This document shows positions 18,361 through 27,019 of a stretch of DNA of 64,000 nt, in pieces. The position numbers and the translations under genes were made by a program. The notes under the pieces were generated by a model. That model saw only the letters and a list, made by a program, of their open reading frames with translations. It had not been told where the DNA came from and made no database searches. The DNA is taken from contig CACBXG010000007.1 of assembly GCA_902543145.1 (NCBI GenBank), forward strand, positions 1 to 64,000, given 5' to 3'. Each line of letters opens with the position of its first letter. Within the stretch, counting starts at the first letter, position 1. The stretch comes from an uncultured SAR116 cluster alpha proteobacterium. GTDB taxonomy: Bacteria > Pseudomonadota > Alphaproteobacteria > Puniceispirillales > Marisalimonadaceae.

Positions 18361-19260
18361 TTGATTAAAGGTTTAATTGCACCTATCTTAACGCCTTTTG
18401 ACAACGATCTTAAACTAGATCAAAAAATGTATAATGATCTTGCAACAAAGCTCATGGAAAATGGTTGTTCAGGACTTGCCCCTTTTGGAACAACTGGAGA
18501 AGCTCTATCAGTTGGTAATAATGAAAGAATGTTGGCACTTGAAGGTTTAATCAAGTCTGGTATTGACCCAAAAACCTTAATACCAGGAACAGGTTTATGT
18601 AATCTGCCAGATACTATTGAAATCACAAAGCATGCAATTGATTTAGGATGCCTGGGTGCAATGACTTTACCTCCATTTTATTTCAAAGGAATGAGTGACG
18701 AAGGGCTATATGAATATTTTGAAAAACTAATTGTTGGAGTTAATGATAATAGACTTAATATATATTTATATCATATCCCACAGGTAAGTGGTGTTGGTTT
18801 ATCGATAGAACTAGTTAAAAAATTAAAAGAAGCTTACCCAGAATTCATCATAGGGATTAAAGATAGTTCTGGCGTTTGGGAAAACACAGAAGCCCTCCTA
18901 AACATCAAAGACTTAGTAGTTTATCCTGGTGCTGAACTTCCTGTAATTGAAGCTATTAAATTAGGTGCACCTGGTTGTATTTCAGCAACTGCTAACTTGA
19001 ATAGTAAAGATATCTCTAAGGTAATAGATCTATGTCATTCAGGAAAATGGGAAGAAGCTGAAAAACTTCAGAAAAAGGTTAAATCAGTTAGATTATTATT
19101 TCAAGATTATGCACCTATACCCGCCCAAAAATCTTTATTAGCCATACAAACCAAAAACTCTTTATGGAACAATTTAAGACCACCTTTCAAACCTATCTCT
19201 GAAAATAAAACAAGCGAGTTAGCAAATAAATTAAGAGATAATTATGGATTTACATTTTAA
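18361..19260 (+). CDS. dihydrodipicolinate synthase (DapA) family lyase
   Basis: This (beta/alpha)8 class I aldolase of about 299 residues has the family opening IKGLIAPILTPF, the pyruvate-binding APFGTTGEALSV, the catalytic Tyr in YLYHIPQVSG and the Schiff-base Lys in IIGIKDSSG. The tyrosine motif differs from the YNxP of true DapA, and the gene is not with lysine genes, so a catabolic aldolase or hydratase (for example for keto-deoxy sugar acids or a substituted pyruvate) is more likely than lysine synthesis. An ATG at 18349 would add four residues; the TTG at 18361 is better placed behind GGAG. It is followed 8 bases later by a GFA-family gene, probably in the same transcript. Confidence 0.85.
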   Translation: MIKGLIAPILTPFDNDLKLDQKMYNDLATKLMENGCSGLAPFGTTGEALSVGNNERMLALEGLIKSGIDPKTLIPGTGLCNLPDTIEITKHAIDLGCLGAMTLPPFYFKGMSDEGLYEYFEKLIVGVNDNRLNIYLYHIPQVSGVGLSIELVKKLKEAYPEFIIGIKDSSGVWENTEALLNIKDLVVYPGAELPVIEAIKLGAPGCISATANLNSKDISKVIDLCHSGKWEEAEKLQKKVKSVRLLFQDYAPIPAQKSLLAIQTKNSLWNNLRPPFKPISENKTSELANKLRDNYGFTF

Positions 19261-19268
19261 GAAACAAG

Positions 19269-19670
19269 ATGAAAGTTAAAGATTTAAAATTACCCCTCAA
19301 AGGGAGTTGTCATTGTGGTGTAATTAAATTTCAAGTGAACATAAGTTTAAAAGATCTTCGTAGATGTAATTGTTCTATTTGTTCAAGAAAGGGATTTGTA
19401 ATGGGCTCTGCTCCTGTTGATGTGCTTACAATCATCTCTGGTAAAAAATATTTATCAACTTACAAATGGAACACCTATGTAGCTGAACATTATTTTTGTA
19501 AAATCTGTGGAATAAATACTCATCACAAAAGACGATCAAATCCTAATGAATATGGATATAATATAGCTTGCATTGAAGGTTTTGAGATGTCTTGGATTGA
19601 AAATGCTCCTTTTGTCGATAATACAAAAATGAGCTTGGTAGATAAAAACAAGTCTAAGATTAAAAAATAA
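19269..19670 (+). CDS. GFA / CENP-V family zinc protein
   Basis: This 133-residue protein has the cysteine pattern of the glutathione-dependent formaldehyde-activating (GFA) family: GSCHCGVI, CNCSICSRKG and FCKICGINTHHKRR. These bind two zinc ions. Members are often annotated as formaldehyde-activating or as glutathione S-transferase-like, but most have no proven reaction. It is 8 bases downstream of the DapA-family gene, suggesting a shared role, perhaps handling a reactive aldehyde product. It ends 2 bases from the convergent AbrB-type gene. Confidence 0.85.
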   Translation: MKVKDLKLPLKGSCHCGVIKFQVNISLKDLRRCNCSICSRKGFVMGSAPVDVLTIISGKKYLSTYKWNTYVAEHYFCKICGINTHHKRRSNPNEYGYNIACIEGFEMSWIENAPFVDNTKMSLVDKNKSKIKK

Positions 19671-19672
19671 AA

Positions 19673-20743
19673 TTAAAGATTTTGTTTTATAATTTTATGT
19701 AGAAGTCCAGCAAAAATTATTACCATAAAAACTCTCAACATATGATGTGGACTTATAAATGACATATCTGCTCCTACAGAAAGAGCTAAGATGTTCATTT
19801 CGGATTGTCCTCCTGGCGAAAATGCTAGTAAAATTGATAATGGATCATACCCAATATTTATTAAAATAAAGTAAATAATGAATAGCGGAATAATAGATAT
19901 TAAAGTTGTTATCAGTCCAGCAAGCACGGGCCCAGACATTTCCTTAAAAGTAATATTTTTAAACAGACATCCAAGAGCTGAACCTAGTAAAATTTGGACA
20001 GCAATAACAATTATATACATTGGCATTGCCTCGACAATTTCAAAGATATGAATAAGCGCTGAAAATATCATTGGACCAATTATTGTTGGACCCGGGATTT
20101 TCAACTTAACTGCCAAAAACCAGCCTAAATAAGATATGATAAAGACAAATGGGAGTTGCTCCCAATTATGAAATAAATCTGGACTTGGTAACATATCAAC
20201 ACTTAGCTTAGGAACAAACAAAATTAGTAAAGAAGATAGAAAAACAACAACTACAATTCTAGTAGCATGTATTAATACTAAAGTTCTTGGGTTTGATCCA
20301 ATCTCTTGACCGAGAATAACCATTTCATTCAAACCACCAGGAAAAGAGCCATAAATTGAGGTTAGCTTGTCCATTTTCATAATTTTGTTTAAATAGAAAT
20401 AAGTTGTAGAACCCATTAAGATTACAAAAAATGGAACAAATAATAATGAAATTCCTATTTCATCAACTCTGTCAATTATTTCTGGTCCAAAATTAGCTCC
20501 AATTGTACATCCAAGTAATGCTCTACAAACAGGTCTTGGTTTTTTCCCTATAATTACTCCTTTACCTATTGCCGCAAAAAATCCGCAACCTATCAATGGT
20601 CCCAGCATCCATGGTAAAGGAAGGCCTATATAATAAGCAAAAAATCCACTTGCTATTGCTAACAATAAACTCAAAGTATATCGCCATTTTTCAGGCCACC
20701 ACCCAAAGAAAATTTCAACTAGTTTTGATCTGTCAGTGATCAT
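19673..20743 (-). CDS. AbrB-family membrane protein (putative transporter)
   Basis: This 356-residue polytopic membrane protein carries the duplicated AbrB membrane domain, with matching halves containing LPLPWMLGPLIG / PGGLNEMVILGQEIG and IPGPTIIGPMIF / PGGQSEMNILALSVG. It has about ten hydrophobic segments. The family is often mislabelled as ammonia monooxygenase or as a regulator; it is a membrane protein frequently found beside tripartite tricarboxylate transporters and carboxylate catabolic genes. It is the last gene of the minus-strand operon and its start overlaps prpF by 11 bases. An accessory uptake or efflux role for the operon substrate is inferred. Confidence 0.82.
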   Translation of the reverse strand: MITDRSKLVEIFFGWWPEKWRYTLSLLLAIASGFFAYYIGLPLPWMLGPLIGCGFFAAIGKGVIIGKKPRPVCRALLGCTIGANFGPEIIDRVDEIGISLLFVPFFVILMGSTTYFYLNKIMKMDKLTSIYGSFPGGLNEMVILGQEIGSNPRTLVLIHATRIVVVVFLSSLLILFVPKLSVDMLPSPDLFHNWEQLPFVFIISYLGWFLAVKLKIPGPTIIGPMIFSALIHIFEIVEAMPMYIIVIAVQILLGSALGCLFKNITFKEMSGPVLAGLITTLISIIPLFIIYFILINIGYDPLSILLAFSPGGQSEMNILALSVGADMSFISPHHMLRVFMVIIFAGLLHKIIKQNL

Positions 20744-21833
20744 TTAAATTTTCTGGAATATAAATATTTCCATCCATTATTTTTCTAGATGTCCGATAAA
20801 TACCACAAGAAACTATGAAATCATTTTTATTATCTTTAGTAGATAAGCTTGTTTCAACAAAACAATCTATTGAACCCAAAGGATGCTCTACAGAAACTTT
20901 ATTTTCTTTTTTCACCTCAATTTTAGAAATTTGAGAGGCAATTGTATTAGAAATCAGACAGGCAGATGCAATGCAATTAGTACCTGTAGCAGCATGTGTC
21001 TCATGACAGGTATTTGGAGTAAAATATCTAGACGTAATAGTTCCGCCATTTAGCGGCTTTGATAAAAGAGCAAATTTTGGTATTACCTTTCCACTTACAT
21101 CCGCCAATCCCATTTGCTGACCCGCAATAACTCTGATCTCTTCAATCTTGTTAAGTAATTCCAAATTGTTGTTTAGCTCGTTGCTTGTTTCATTTCCAAT
21201 TATGCCAAAGTCAGAGGCTTTAGCCATAACCATAGGCATTGAAATATCAAGACATGTAACTTCTATACCATTAACTGTTATTAAAGGTGTACCTGTAGGT
21301 AACATTTTTCCTGTAGCTCCACCTACTATATTTTTAAATTTTAATAAAATTGGAGCACCCCTCCCTGGAACTCCATCAATTTCAAAATCTCCCATATATT
21401 TTAATTTTTTATTAGGTGTAGGCACTACAGCTTCAATTATAGAACCTGTATTTACTGATCTAATATTAATTTTAGTTTCATTTTCTTCAGCATCAATGAA
21501 GCCTTTTTCGATTGAAAAAGGGCCAACTGCTGAGAGCATGTTACCGCAGGTAGGACCGTAATCTACTTTTGCTTTGTCTACTATTACTTGAGCAAATAAG
21601 TAATCTATATCTACATTCTTTTGTTTGCTTTTTGAAATTATACAAACTTTACTTGTCACTGATGTTGCTCCACCAATTCCATTTATTTGTCTGAGGTCTG
21701 GAGACCCCATGGCAGCAAGTAGATATTTATCCAATTTAAACTTATCTTTGGGTAGATCATTGTGATTAAAAAGCAAACCTTTTGAGGTTCCACCTCTCAT
21801 ATAAACTGCTGGTATAGATATTTGATCAGACAT
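20733..21833 (-). CDS. PrpF-like isomerase (methylaconitate isomerase / oxalomesaconate tautomerase family)
   Basis: This 366-residue protein opens with IPAVYMRGGTSKGLLF, the hallmark of PrpF/GalD proteins, and has VDYGPTCGNMLSAVGPF and NTCHETHAATGTNCIAS with the catalytic-site cysteine and histidine. The fold is that of diaminopimelate epimerase. Known members shift or isomerise double bonds in unsaturated dicarboxylates or tricarboxylates such as 2-methylaconitate and 4-oxalomesaconate. It lies 4 bases downstream of the isopropylmalate-dehydrogenase-like gene and overlaps the AbrB-type gene, so its substrate is very likely an unsaturated carboxylate handled by this operon. True methylcitrate-cycle genes are absent nearby. 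Confidence 0.88.
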   Translation of the reverse strand: MSDQISIPAVYMRGGTSKGLLFNHNDLPKDKFKLDKYLLAAMGSPDLRQINGIGGATSVTSKVCIISKSKQKNVDIDYLFAQVIVDKAKVDYGPTCGNMLSAVGPFSIEKGFIDAEENETKINIRSVNTGSIIEAVVPTPNKKLKYMGDFEIDGVPGRGAPILLKFKNIVGGATGKMLPTGTPLITVNGIEVTCLDISMPMVMAKASDFGIIGNETSNELNNNLELLNKIEEIRVIAGQQMGLADVSGKVIPKFALLSKPLNGGTITSRYFTPNTCHETHAATGTNCIASACLISNTIASQISKIEVKKENKVSVEHPLGSIDCFVETSLSTKDNKNDFIVSCGIYRTSRKIMDGNIYIPENLNDH

Positions 21834-21837
21834 GTTT

Positions 21838-22926
21838 TTAAATCAAGTTGTTTAATATATTTATCAAGTTATCTGTAGTTTTGGTAGTTGAGGCTTTACC
21901 ACCGAGGTCTCTAGTTAAGTTTTCTTTATGTTTCAGTAATTCCAATACAGATTTGTTTATTAAATTAGAAGCTAAAATAAGTTTGTCGAGTTTTCTTTTC
22001 TTCCCAAGCCAATCAAATAACATGGCTGAAGATAAAATTAATGAAATTGGATTTGCAATATTTTTTTTTGCAATATCAGGGGCTGCTCCGTGTTGTGCTT
22101 GAGCCATAGCGTATTTCTTACCAGCATTTAATGACCCAGCAAGACCTAAAGAACCAGATAATTCGGTTGCTAAATCTGATAAGATATCTCCAAACATATT
22201 AGTAGTTAAAATAACATCAAACTGCTCAGGTTTTCTTACAAGATGAGCAGCACATGCATCTACCAGCATCTCTTCGTAATCAACATCATTATACTTTGAT
22301 GAAATATGCCTACAAGCATCAAGGAAAATGCCATCAGTAATTTTCATAACATTTGCTTTATGAATGACATGAACCTTTGATATATTTTTATTAATAGATC
22401 TTGATAGGGCTATTTCAAATGCTGACTCTGCAATTTTTAAAGATGCTTCTTTTGTAATTTTTCGTAATGATAATCCTATACCTGGAACAGGACTAAACTC
22501 ACCATTGCCATCATACATATTTCTATCTGCATAAAATCCTTCTGTGTTCTCACGTACGATTACTAAATCCATATTTTGTGATAATGATTTAACATTAATG
22601 TAGTTTTTTGCTGGTCTAATATTAGAATATAAGTCTAATTCAATTCTAAATTTAGCTGAAGGATTAATCCCACCACGAGAAACTGAGGGATAATCATTAT
22701 GGTCAACGGGACCTAGTATTATACCATCTGCTTCTTTTGATTTTAGTAATAAGTCATCAGTAAAAGTTACACCCTTTTGCTTTAAAAGTTCAAAACCTAA
22801 AATTTCTTTTTTTAAATTTATATTTAACTTTAATTTTGCATTCAAAAGTTCAATAATTGCTATGGTTGAACACATTATTTCTGGTCCAATACCATCACCA
22901 TCAAAGACCAAAATATCAATAGACAT
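21838..22926 (-). CDS. isocitrate/isopropylmalate/tartrate dehydrogenase-family enzyme
   Basis: This 362-residue NAD(P)-dependent beta-decarboxylating dehydrogenase has the family opening FDGDGIGPEI, the ENTEGFYAD loop, the catalytic Lys in VIHKANVMKITDG and the metal Asp region MFGDILSDLATELSG. The loop after the N-terminal domain (GPVDHNDYPSVSRGGINP) is not that of LeuB, and leucine genes are not nearby, so a catabolic member such as tartrate/malate or homoisocitrate-type is more likely. It sits between the enoyl-CoA hydratase-like gene and prpF with gaps of 11 and 4 bases, which makes it a step in the same carboxylate pathway. Confidence 0.85.
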   Translation of the reverse strand: MSIDILVFDGDGIGPEIMCSTIAIIELLNAKLKLNINLKKEILGFELLKQKGVTFTDDLLLKSKEADGIILGPVDHNDYPSVSRGGINPSAKFRIELDLYSNIRPAKNYINVKSLSQNMDLVIVRENTEGFYADRNMYDGNGEFSPVPGIGLSLRKITKEASLKIAESAFEIALSRSINKNISKVHVIHKANVMKITDGIFLDACRHISSKYNDVDYEEMLVDACAAHLVRKPEQFDVILTTNMFGDILSDLATELSGSLGLAGSLNAGKKYAMAQAQHGAAPDIAKKNIANPISLILSSAMLFDWLGKKRKLDKLILASNLINKSVLELLKHKENLTRDLGGKASTTKTTDNLINILNNLI

Positions 22927-22937
22927 AAAAAAACCTT

Positions 22938-23729
22938 TTATTGACCTTTAAATATTACTGATTTTTTATTTACAAAAGCTTCGATACCATTAATACCATC
23001 TTTTGTTTTAGCTGATTCAGCAATCATTCGCGATTCATATTCCATTTGACCTTCAAGTGAATCTAAAAAACTGTTATTAACTAAATTTTTTAATTTTCCA
23101 AATGCTAAAGATGGCCCTGAAGCTAATTTTTGGGCTAAATTATTTGCTTCATCCTTTAAATCCTTTAAATCAACAATCTTATTAATCAATCCCCATTCAA
23201 GAGCCTCATTTGCATTTAAAACCCTATTTGTTAAGATAAGTTCTGTATATCTCCTAGTACCAATAATTCTTGGAAGAAAATAGGTTGAAGATCCGTCTGG
23301 AGTTAATCCTATTTTTGAATAAGCTGAAACAAATGTTGCATTTGTTGAAGCAATTGCAATATCTGCAAATCCAACAAAAGAAAAACCCGCACCAGCAGCA
23401 ACACCATTAACTGCGACGATTAGTGGAGCATTCATTCTAGAAAGTCTTGAAATTGCTCCATGAAGGGTTGTTGTTACCTCTTTCAAATGACTGGAAGTCT
23501 TATTACCGTATTTATGAAAAGAGGGAACGTCTCCACCTGCACAAAACGCATCTTCTCCCGATCCAGTCATTAAAACGGACCTTATTTTAGGATTATCGTC
23601 GCATTCTAATGAGACTTTAAATAAGTCTTCAGCCATAGTTTGATTTAAAGAATTATATTGTTTTGGTCTATTTAATTCAATGTATGCTATTTCATTTTCA
23701 ATTTTAAAATTAATTGTTTCTAAATCCAT
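22938..23729 (-). CDS. enoyl-CoA hydratase/isomerase family protein
   Basis: This 263-residue crotonase-fold protein has the oxyanion-hole segments DAFCAGGDVPSF and GVAAGAGFSFVG. At the place where hydratases carry a catalytic Glu it reads GLTPDGSSTYFLPRIIG, with an Asp, as in PaaG-type isomerases. That argues for double-bond isomerisation or a specialised hydration over standard fatty-acid hydratase activity. It lies between the CoA-transferase gene (18 bases) and the dehydrogenase gene (11 bases), so its substrate is probably the CoA thioester of the imported dicarboxylate. The isomerase-versus-hydratase call is inference from one motif. Confidence 0.87.
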   Translation of the reverse strand: MDLETINFKIENEIAYIELNRPKQYNSLNQTMAEDLFKVSLECDDNPKIRSVLMTGSGEDAFCAGGDVPSFHKYGNKTSSHLKEVTTTLHGAISRLSRMNAPLIVAVNGVAAGAGFSFVGFADIAIASTNATFVSAYSKIGLTPDGSSTYFLPRIIGTRRYTELILTNRVLNANEALEWGLINKIVDLKDLKDEANNLAQKLASGPSLAFGKLKNLVNNSFLDSLEGQMEYESRMIAESAKTKDGINGIEAFVNKKSVIFKGQ

Positions 23730-23747
23730 AATAACTAATTCTCCATA

Positions 23748-24902
23748 TTATTTTTTAATTGTCTTCAAAATTTCCTTTGTATGTTCACCTAATAAAGGGG
23801 GGGATCTATAGAGTTTAGATGGTGTGTCAGATAATTTTACCGGAAACCCTGTCATCTTAATTTGTCTTCCCTCTGGCCCATTGGAATTAATAACCATCTC
23901 ATTATCTTGAATTAACTGGCTATTCAAAGCCTCTGGAAGTGAAACTATTTTTGCTGCAGGACACCCGGCTTTATTTAATTTTTTAATCCAAAAATCGGAA
24001 GTTTCAGAAATCATTCTCTTATTTACAATTTCGTTCAGACTATCTCTATTTTTCATTCTATTAGAGTTATTTTTATATAATTCATTTTCTAATAAATTTG
24101 TTAAATCAATACATTCAAGAAATATTCTACAAAACTTATCACTTGCTGGTGCTACTGCAATTTCTCCGTCAGATGTTTTAAAAATTCCATAAGGGGCTAA
24201 AATAGGATGATTATTACCAGATTTGTTTGGTGCTTTTCCTGTAACAAAGCTTTCAGATGATAAGTATGCCATCATTGAAATTAAACCGGAAGTAAGGCTT
24301 GCCTCAACCTTTTGTCCTTTGCCAGTTTTAATACGTGATTGTAGAGCGCATACAATCCCAAACGCACAGTATAATCCTGCAACTAAATCTGATATAGGCA
24401 TAGCAGCTCTCATTGGGCCACTTTCTTCAGTACCATTTAATGACATAAAACCAGATAATGCTTGTGCTATAAAATCAAAAGCTGGTCTGTCACTCATTTC
24501 TCCTTTACTGCCAAATCCATTAACAGAAGCACTTATTAATTTTGGATTAATAGATTTTAAAGTATCATAATCAAAACCCATTTTGTCAAAAACACCAGCC
24601 TTGAAATTTTCTACAACTACATCCGAATCTGAAAGTAAAGACCTTAAAATATCCTTTTCTGAATCCACATAAAGATCAATAATTACTGACTTTTTATTTC
24701 TATTAAACTGTGCAAAATAGGAACTAAAACCATCCACCATATCTCCTTGATTTCTTACATTGTCACCTTTGGGGGGTTCAATTTTAATTACCTCTGCACC
24801 CATATCTGCAAGCAGCATTGTACAAAAGGGTCCGGATAATACCCTTGTAAGGTCAATAACTTTAATACCTGAAAGTGCTCCGATATTTTTTTGTTCACTC
24901 AT
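23748..24902 (-). CDS. class III CoA-transferase (CaiB/BaiF family)
   Basis: This 384-residue protein transfers CoA between carboxylic acids through an enzyme-bound aspartyl anhydride. The N-terminus LSGIKVIDLTRVLSGPFCTMLLADMGAEVIKIE (shown here only as a landmark, residues 8 onward) is shortened in practice to the motif VIDLTRVLSGPF, and the nucleophilic Asp is in RPAFDFIAQALSG. It starts one base from the end of the HMG-CoA lyase-like gene, so the two are coupled. It would activate the substrate acid, likely using succinyl-CoA or acetyl-CoA as donor. The exact acid cannot be told from sequence. Confidence 0.9.
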   Translation of the reverse strand: MSEQKNIGALSGIKVIDLTRVLSGPFCTMLLADMGAEVIKIEPPKGDNVRNQGDMVDGFSSYFAQFNRNKKSVIIDLYVDSEKDILRSLLSDSDVVVENFKAGVFDKMGFDYDTLKSINPKLISASVNGFGSKGEMSDRPAFDFIAQALSGFMSLNGTEESGPMRAAMPISDLVAGLYCAFGIVCALQSRIKTGKGQKVEASLTSGLISMMAYLSSESFVTGKAPNKSGNNHPILAPYGIFKTSDGEIAVAPASDKFCRIFLECIDLTNLLENELYKNNSNRMKNRDSLNEIVNKRMISETSDFWIKKLNKAGCPAAKIVSLPEALNSQLIQDNEMVINSNGPEGRQIKMTGFPVKLSDTPSKLYRSPPLLGEHTKEILKTIKK

Positions 24903-25841
24903 TTAAGCTCCAATTGCTGTAGGAACATCTTCCATAGAATATTTTAACAACCTTGGACCTGCCCTCATAACTTGACCAGGTAATCTATGACCAACTAAAG
25001 TTTCTACTTTTTTTGCAACATTAATTAATTTTTCTAAATTTATGCCTGTCTCAATACCCATTTCATTAAGTAGATAAACTAAATCTTCTGAACAAATATT
25101 TCCTGTAGCATTGGGTGCGAATGGGCATCCACCCATACCTCCAAAACAACTTTCATAATTTGCAATTCCTAGATTTAATCCAGTCATAACATTTGCAAGA
25201 CCAATTCCTCTGGTATTATGAAAATGAAGAGTTATGTCAAAATTATTAACCATATCTCTAATTGCGTTAACAGCCTCAGTAACTACTCTAGGAGTTGCCA
25301 TCCCAGTAGTATCTCCAAGAGTGACGCCTTTAAAGCCCATCATTTTATATTCTTTTGAAATCTCGGCTAACCTTTTTGCAGAAACATTTCCTTCAAAAGG
25401 ACAACCAAAAGCTGTAGCAATGTCACCTTGAATTGGTATATTATTTTTACCTGCAATATCTGCGATCTCTTTAAATCCAAGAAGTGAATCTTTGACGCTT
25501 CTGTTTACATTTTTTTTATTATGACTTTCAGAGGCAGATAAAAAGACAACAATTTCGTCTAATTTTGCATCAACAGCCCTCAATGCTCCTTTAGCATTAG
25601 GAACTAATGCGGCAAGAGTAGTCTGGTTGTTTCTTTTTACATTTTCTAATATTGTTGCCGCATCTGCTAGTTGGGGAATAGCTTTTGGAGAGACAAAGGA
25701 TGAAACTTCAATTCTTGGAAAACCAGCATCTATCAAATTATTTATTATATCTATTTTATCTTCAGTATTTAAAATAGTTTTTTCAGATTGAAAACCATCG
25801 CGTGGACCGACTTCTGTGACTTTCACTTGTTTAATATTCAT
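24903..25841 (-). CDS. HMG-CoA lyase-like enzyme
   Basis: This 312-residue TIM-barrel lyase of the HMGL family has VTEVGPRDGFQSE with the catalytic Arg, metal ligands in LHFHNTRGIGLAN, and the cysteine loop GGMGGCPFAPNATGN followed by SEDLVYLL. These match hydroxymethylglutaryl-CoA lyase, which cleaves HMG-CoA to acetyl-CoA and acetoacetate. Related enzymes cleave citramalyl-CoA-like thioesters. It is the first gene of the minus-strand operon, with an AGGGG ribosome-binding site and its promoter presumably in the 165-base divergent region. With a CoA-transferase and a crotonase it forms a plausible route for a C5 or C6 branched dicarboxylate. Confidence 0.9.
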   Translation of the reverse strand: MNIKQVKVTEVGPRDGFQSEKTILNTEDKIDIINNLIDAGFPRIEVSSFVSPKAIPQLADAATILENVKRNNQTTLAALVPNAKGALRAVDAKLDEIVVFLSASESHNKKNVNRSVKDSLLGFKEIADIAGKNNIPIQGDIATAFGCPFEGNVSAKRLAEISKEYKMMGFKGVTLGDTTGMATPRVVTEAVNAIRDMVNNFDITLHFHNTRGIGLANVMTGLNLGIANYESCFGGMGGCPFAPNATGNICSEDLVYLLNEMGIETGINLEKLINVAKKVETLVGHRLPGQVMRAGPRLLKYSMEDVPTAIGA

Positions 25842-25939
25842 GTTTATATCCCCTATGACATCTTAGCATTTATATTTCTACACTCTTTTTATTTCTAGTT
25901 AAACCTATAAAAATTTATTAATAAAAAAAGAACTATCTC

Positions 25940-25969
25940 TTGACGTTTTTAGAAATAAATTGTGATACT
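25940..25969 (+). promoter_or_regulatory. sigma-70 type promoter for the TRAP transporter operon
   Basis: TTGACG at 25940-25945 and GATACT at 25964-25969 are spaced by 18 bases, with a TG just upstream of the -10 (extended -10). The start of transcription would lie about 30 bases before the binding-protein ATG at 26007, which is preceded by a GGGGG ribosome-binding site at 25997-26001. A 12-base AT palindrome (25914-25925) lies just upstream but is of doubtful meaning. Confidence 0.6.
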
Positions 25970-26006
25970 ATTAATTACTTAACAACTTAATTTTTTGGGG
26001 GTTTAA

Positions 26007-26963
26007 ATGAAACGTATTTCAAGTGTACTACTAGTCGCTTCTTCCTTATTAGTAACACCATCCGTCGCTTATTCTGATCAGTTCCTCAGAATGGTATCTG
26101 GACCTTCAGGTGGATCTTGGTATCCTCTTGGCGCAAAAGTAATGCAAGTTATGGAAACTAATATTAAGGGAGTTTCAACATCTAATACTTCTGGTGGTGG
26201 AATATCAAATGTGATGTCTGTTGATGGTGGCGATGCTGAAATTGGATGGACATATGCTCACACAGTTGCAAATGGCTATACAGGAAAAGGTAAATTTAAA
26301 AAGGCACATAAAAATGTAAGATATTTTGCAACTTTATACCCTGCAGCTTTCCAAGTTGCTGTTAGAGCAGATTCAAAAATTAAAGGTTTTGAAGATATGA
26401 AGTCAGCAAACATCAGTCCTGGCAAGCCAAAATGGACAGGCACTGCATTTTGTGAATCAATAATAAAAGACTATGGGTATGATTTCAATACTATCAAGAA
26501 AAACGGTGGTGTAGTTCATATGGTTAGTTATAAGGAATCTGTTGCTCTGATGAAAGACGGACAAGCAGATGTTTTTATGGCTGCGACTTCTGTTCCACAA
26601 GCTAGTTTTATTGAACTTGAAAATAGTCCTGGTATCAGATTTATTGGTCTACCTAAAGACAGAATAGATAGGATTGTTAAAAATAATCCAGGTTATATTT
26701 ATGGTAAAATTCCTGCCAGTGCTTATAAATCACTCGATAAGGATATACCAACTTTAGGTATTGTAACTTCTATGATTGTGCATAAAGATTTATCTGATGA
26801 CTTAGTATATAAAATGACAAAAGCTTTTTGGGATAATCATGCTGAGTTTGTAAAAGTGAAAAGCGTTTGGAAAAAAGTAATTCTAAAAGACGCAGTTAAT
26901 GGTGCAGCAGTACCAATTCATCCTGGAGCTGCAAAGTACTATAAAGAACAAGGTGTTATGTAA
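26007..26963 (+). CDS. TAXI-family TRAP transporter substrate-binding protein
   Basis: This 318-residue periplasmic receptor has an N-terminal Sec signal (charged MKR, a hydrophobic stretch, cleavage near VAYS) followed by RMVSGPSGGSWYPLGAKVMQ, the typical start of mature TAXI receptors. SGGGISNVMSVDGGDAEIGW is the conserved ligand-side segment. It delivers a substrate, usually a carboxylate, to the fused membrane permease encoded next. The gene faces the carboxylate operon across a shared promoter region, so it most likely imports that operon's substrate. A hairpin separates it from the permease. Confidence 0.92.
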   Translation: MKRISSVLLVASSLLVTPSVAYSDQFLRMVSGPSGGSWYPLGAKVMQVMETNIKGVSTSNTSGGGISNVMSVDGGDAEIGWTYAHTVANGYTGKGKFKKAHKNVRYFATLYPAAFQVAVRADSKIKGFEDMKSANISPGKPKWTGTAFCESIIKDYGYDFNTIKKNGGVVHMVSYKESVALMKDGQADVFMAATSVPQASFIELENSPGIRFIGLPKDRIDRIVKNNPGYIYGKIPASAYKSLDKDIPTLGIVTSMIVHKDLSDDLVYKMTKAFWDNHAEFVKVKSVWKKVILKDAVNGAAVPIHPGAAKYYKEQGVM

Positions 26964-26970
26964 ATTTTAG

Positions 26971-27000
26971 TCAGAAAGGCGCAATTTTGTGCCTTTCTGA
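26971..27000 (+). terminator. hairpin after the TAXI receptor gene (partial terminator or mRNA stabiliser)
   Basis: TCAGAAAGGC and GCCTTTCTGA form a perfect 10-base stem, 7 bases after the receptor stop and 20 bases before the permease start. No clean T tract follows, so it may stabilise the receptor mRNA or only weakly terminate, giving more receptor than permease. Confidence 0.6.
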
Positions 27001-27019
27001 ACATTAACATTTTATCTAA

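Noticed and set aside
21148..21561. 137-codon plus-strand frame
   Set aside because: It lies entirely opposite the PrpF-like gene and shows no domain.
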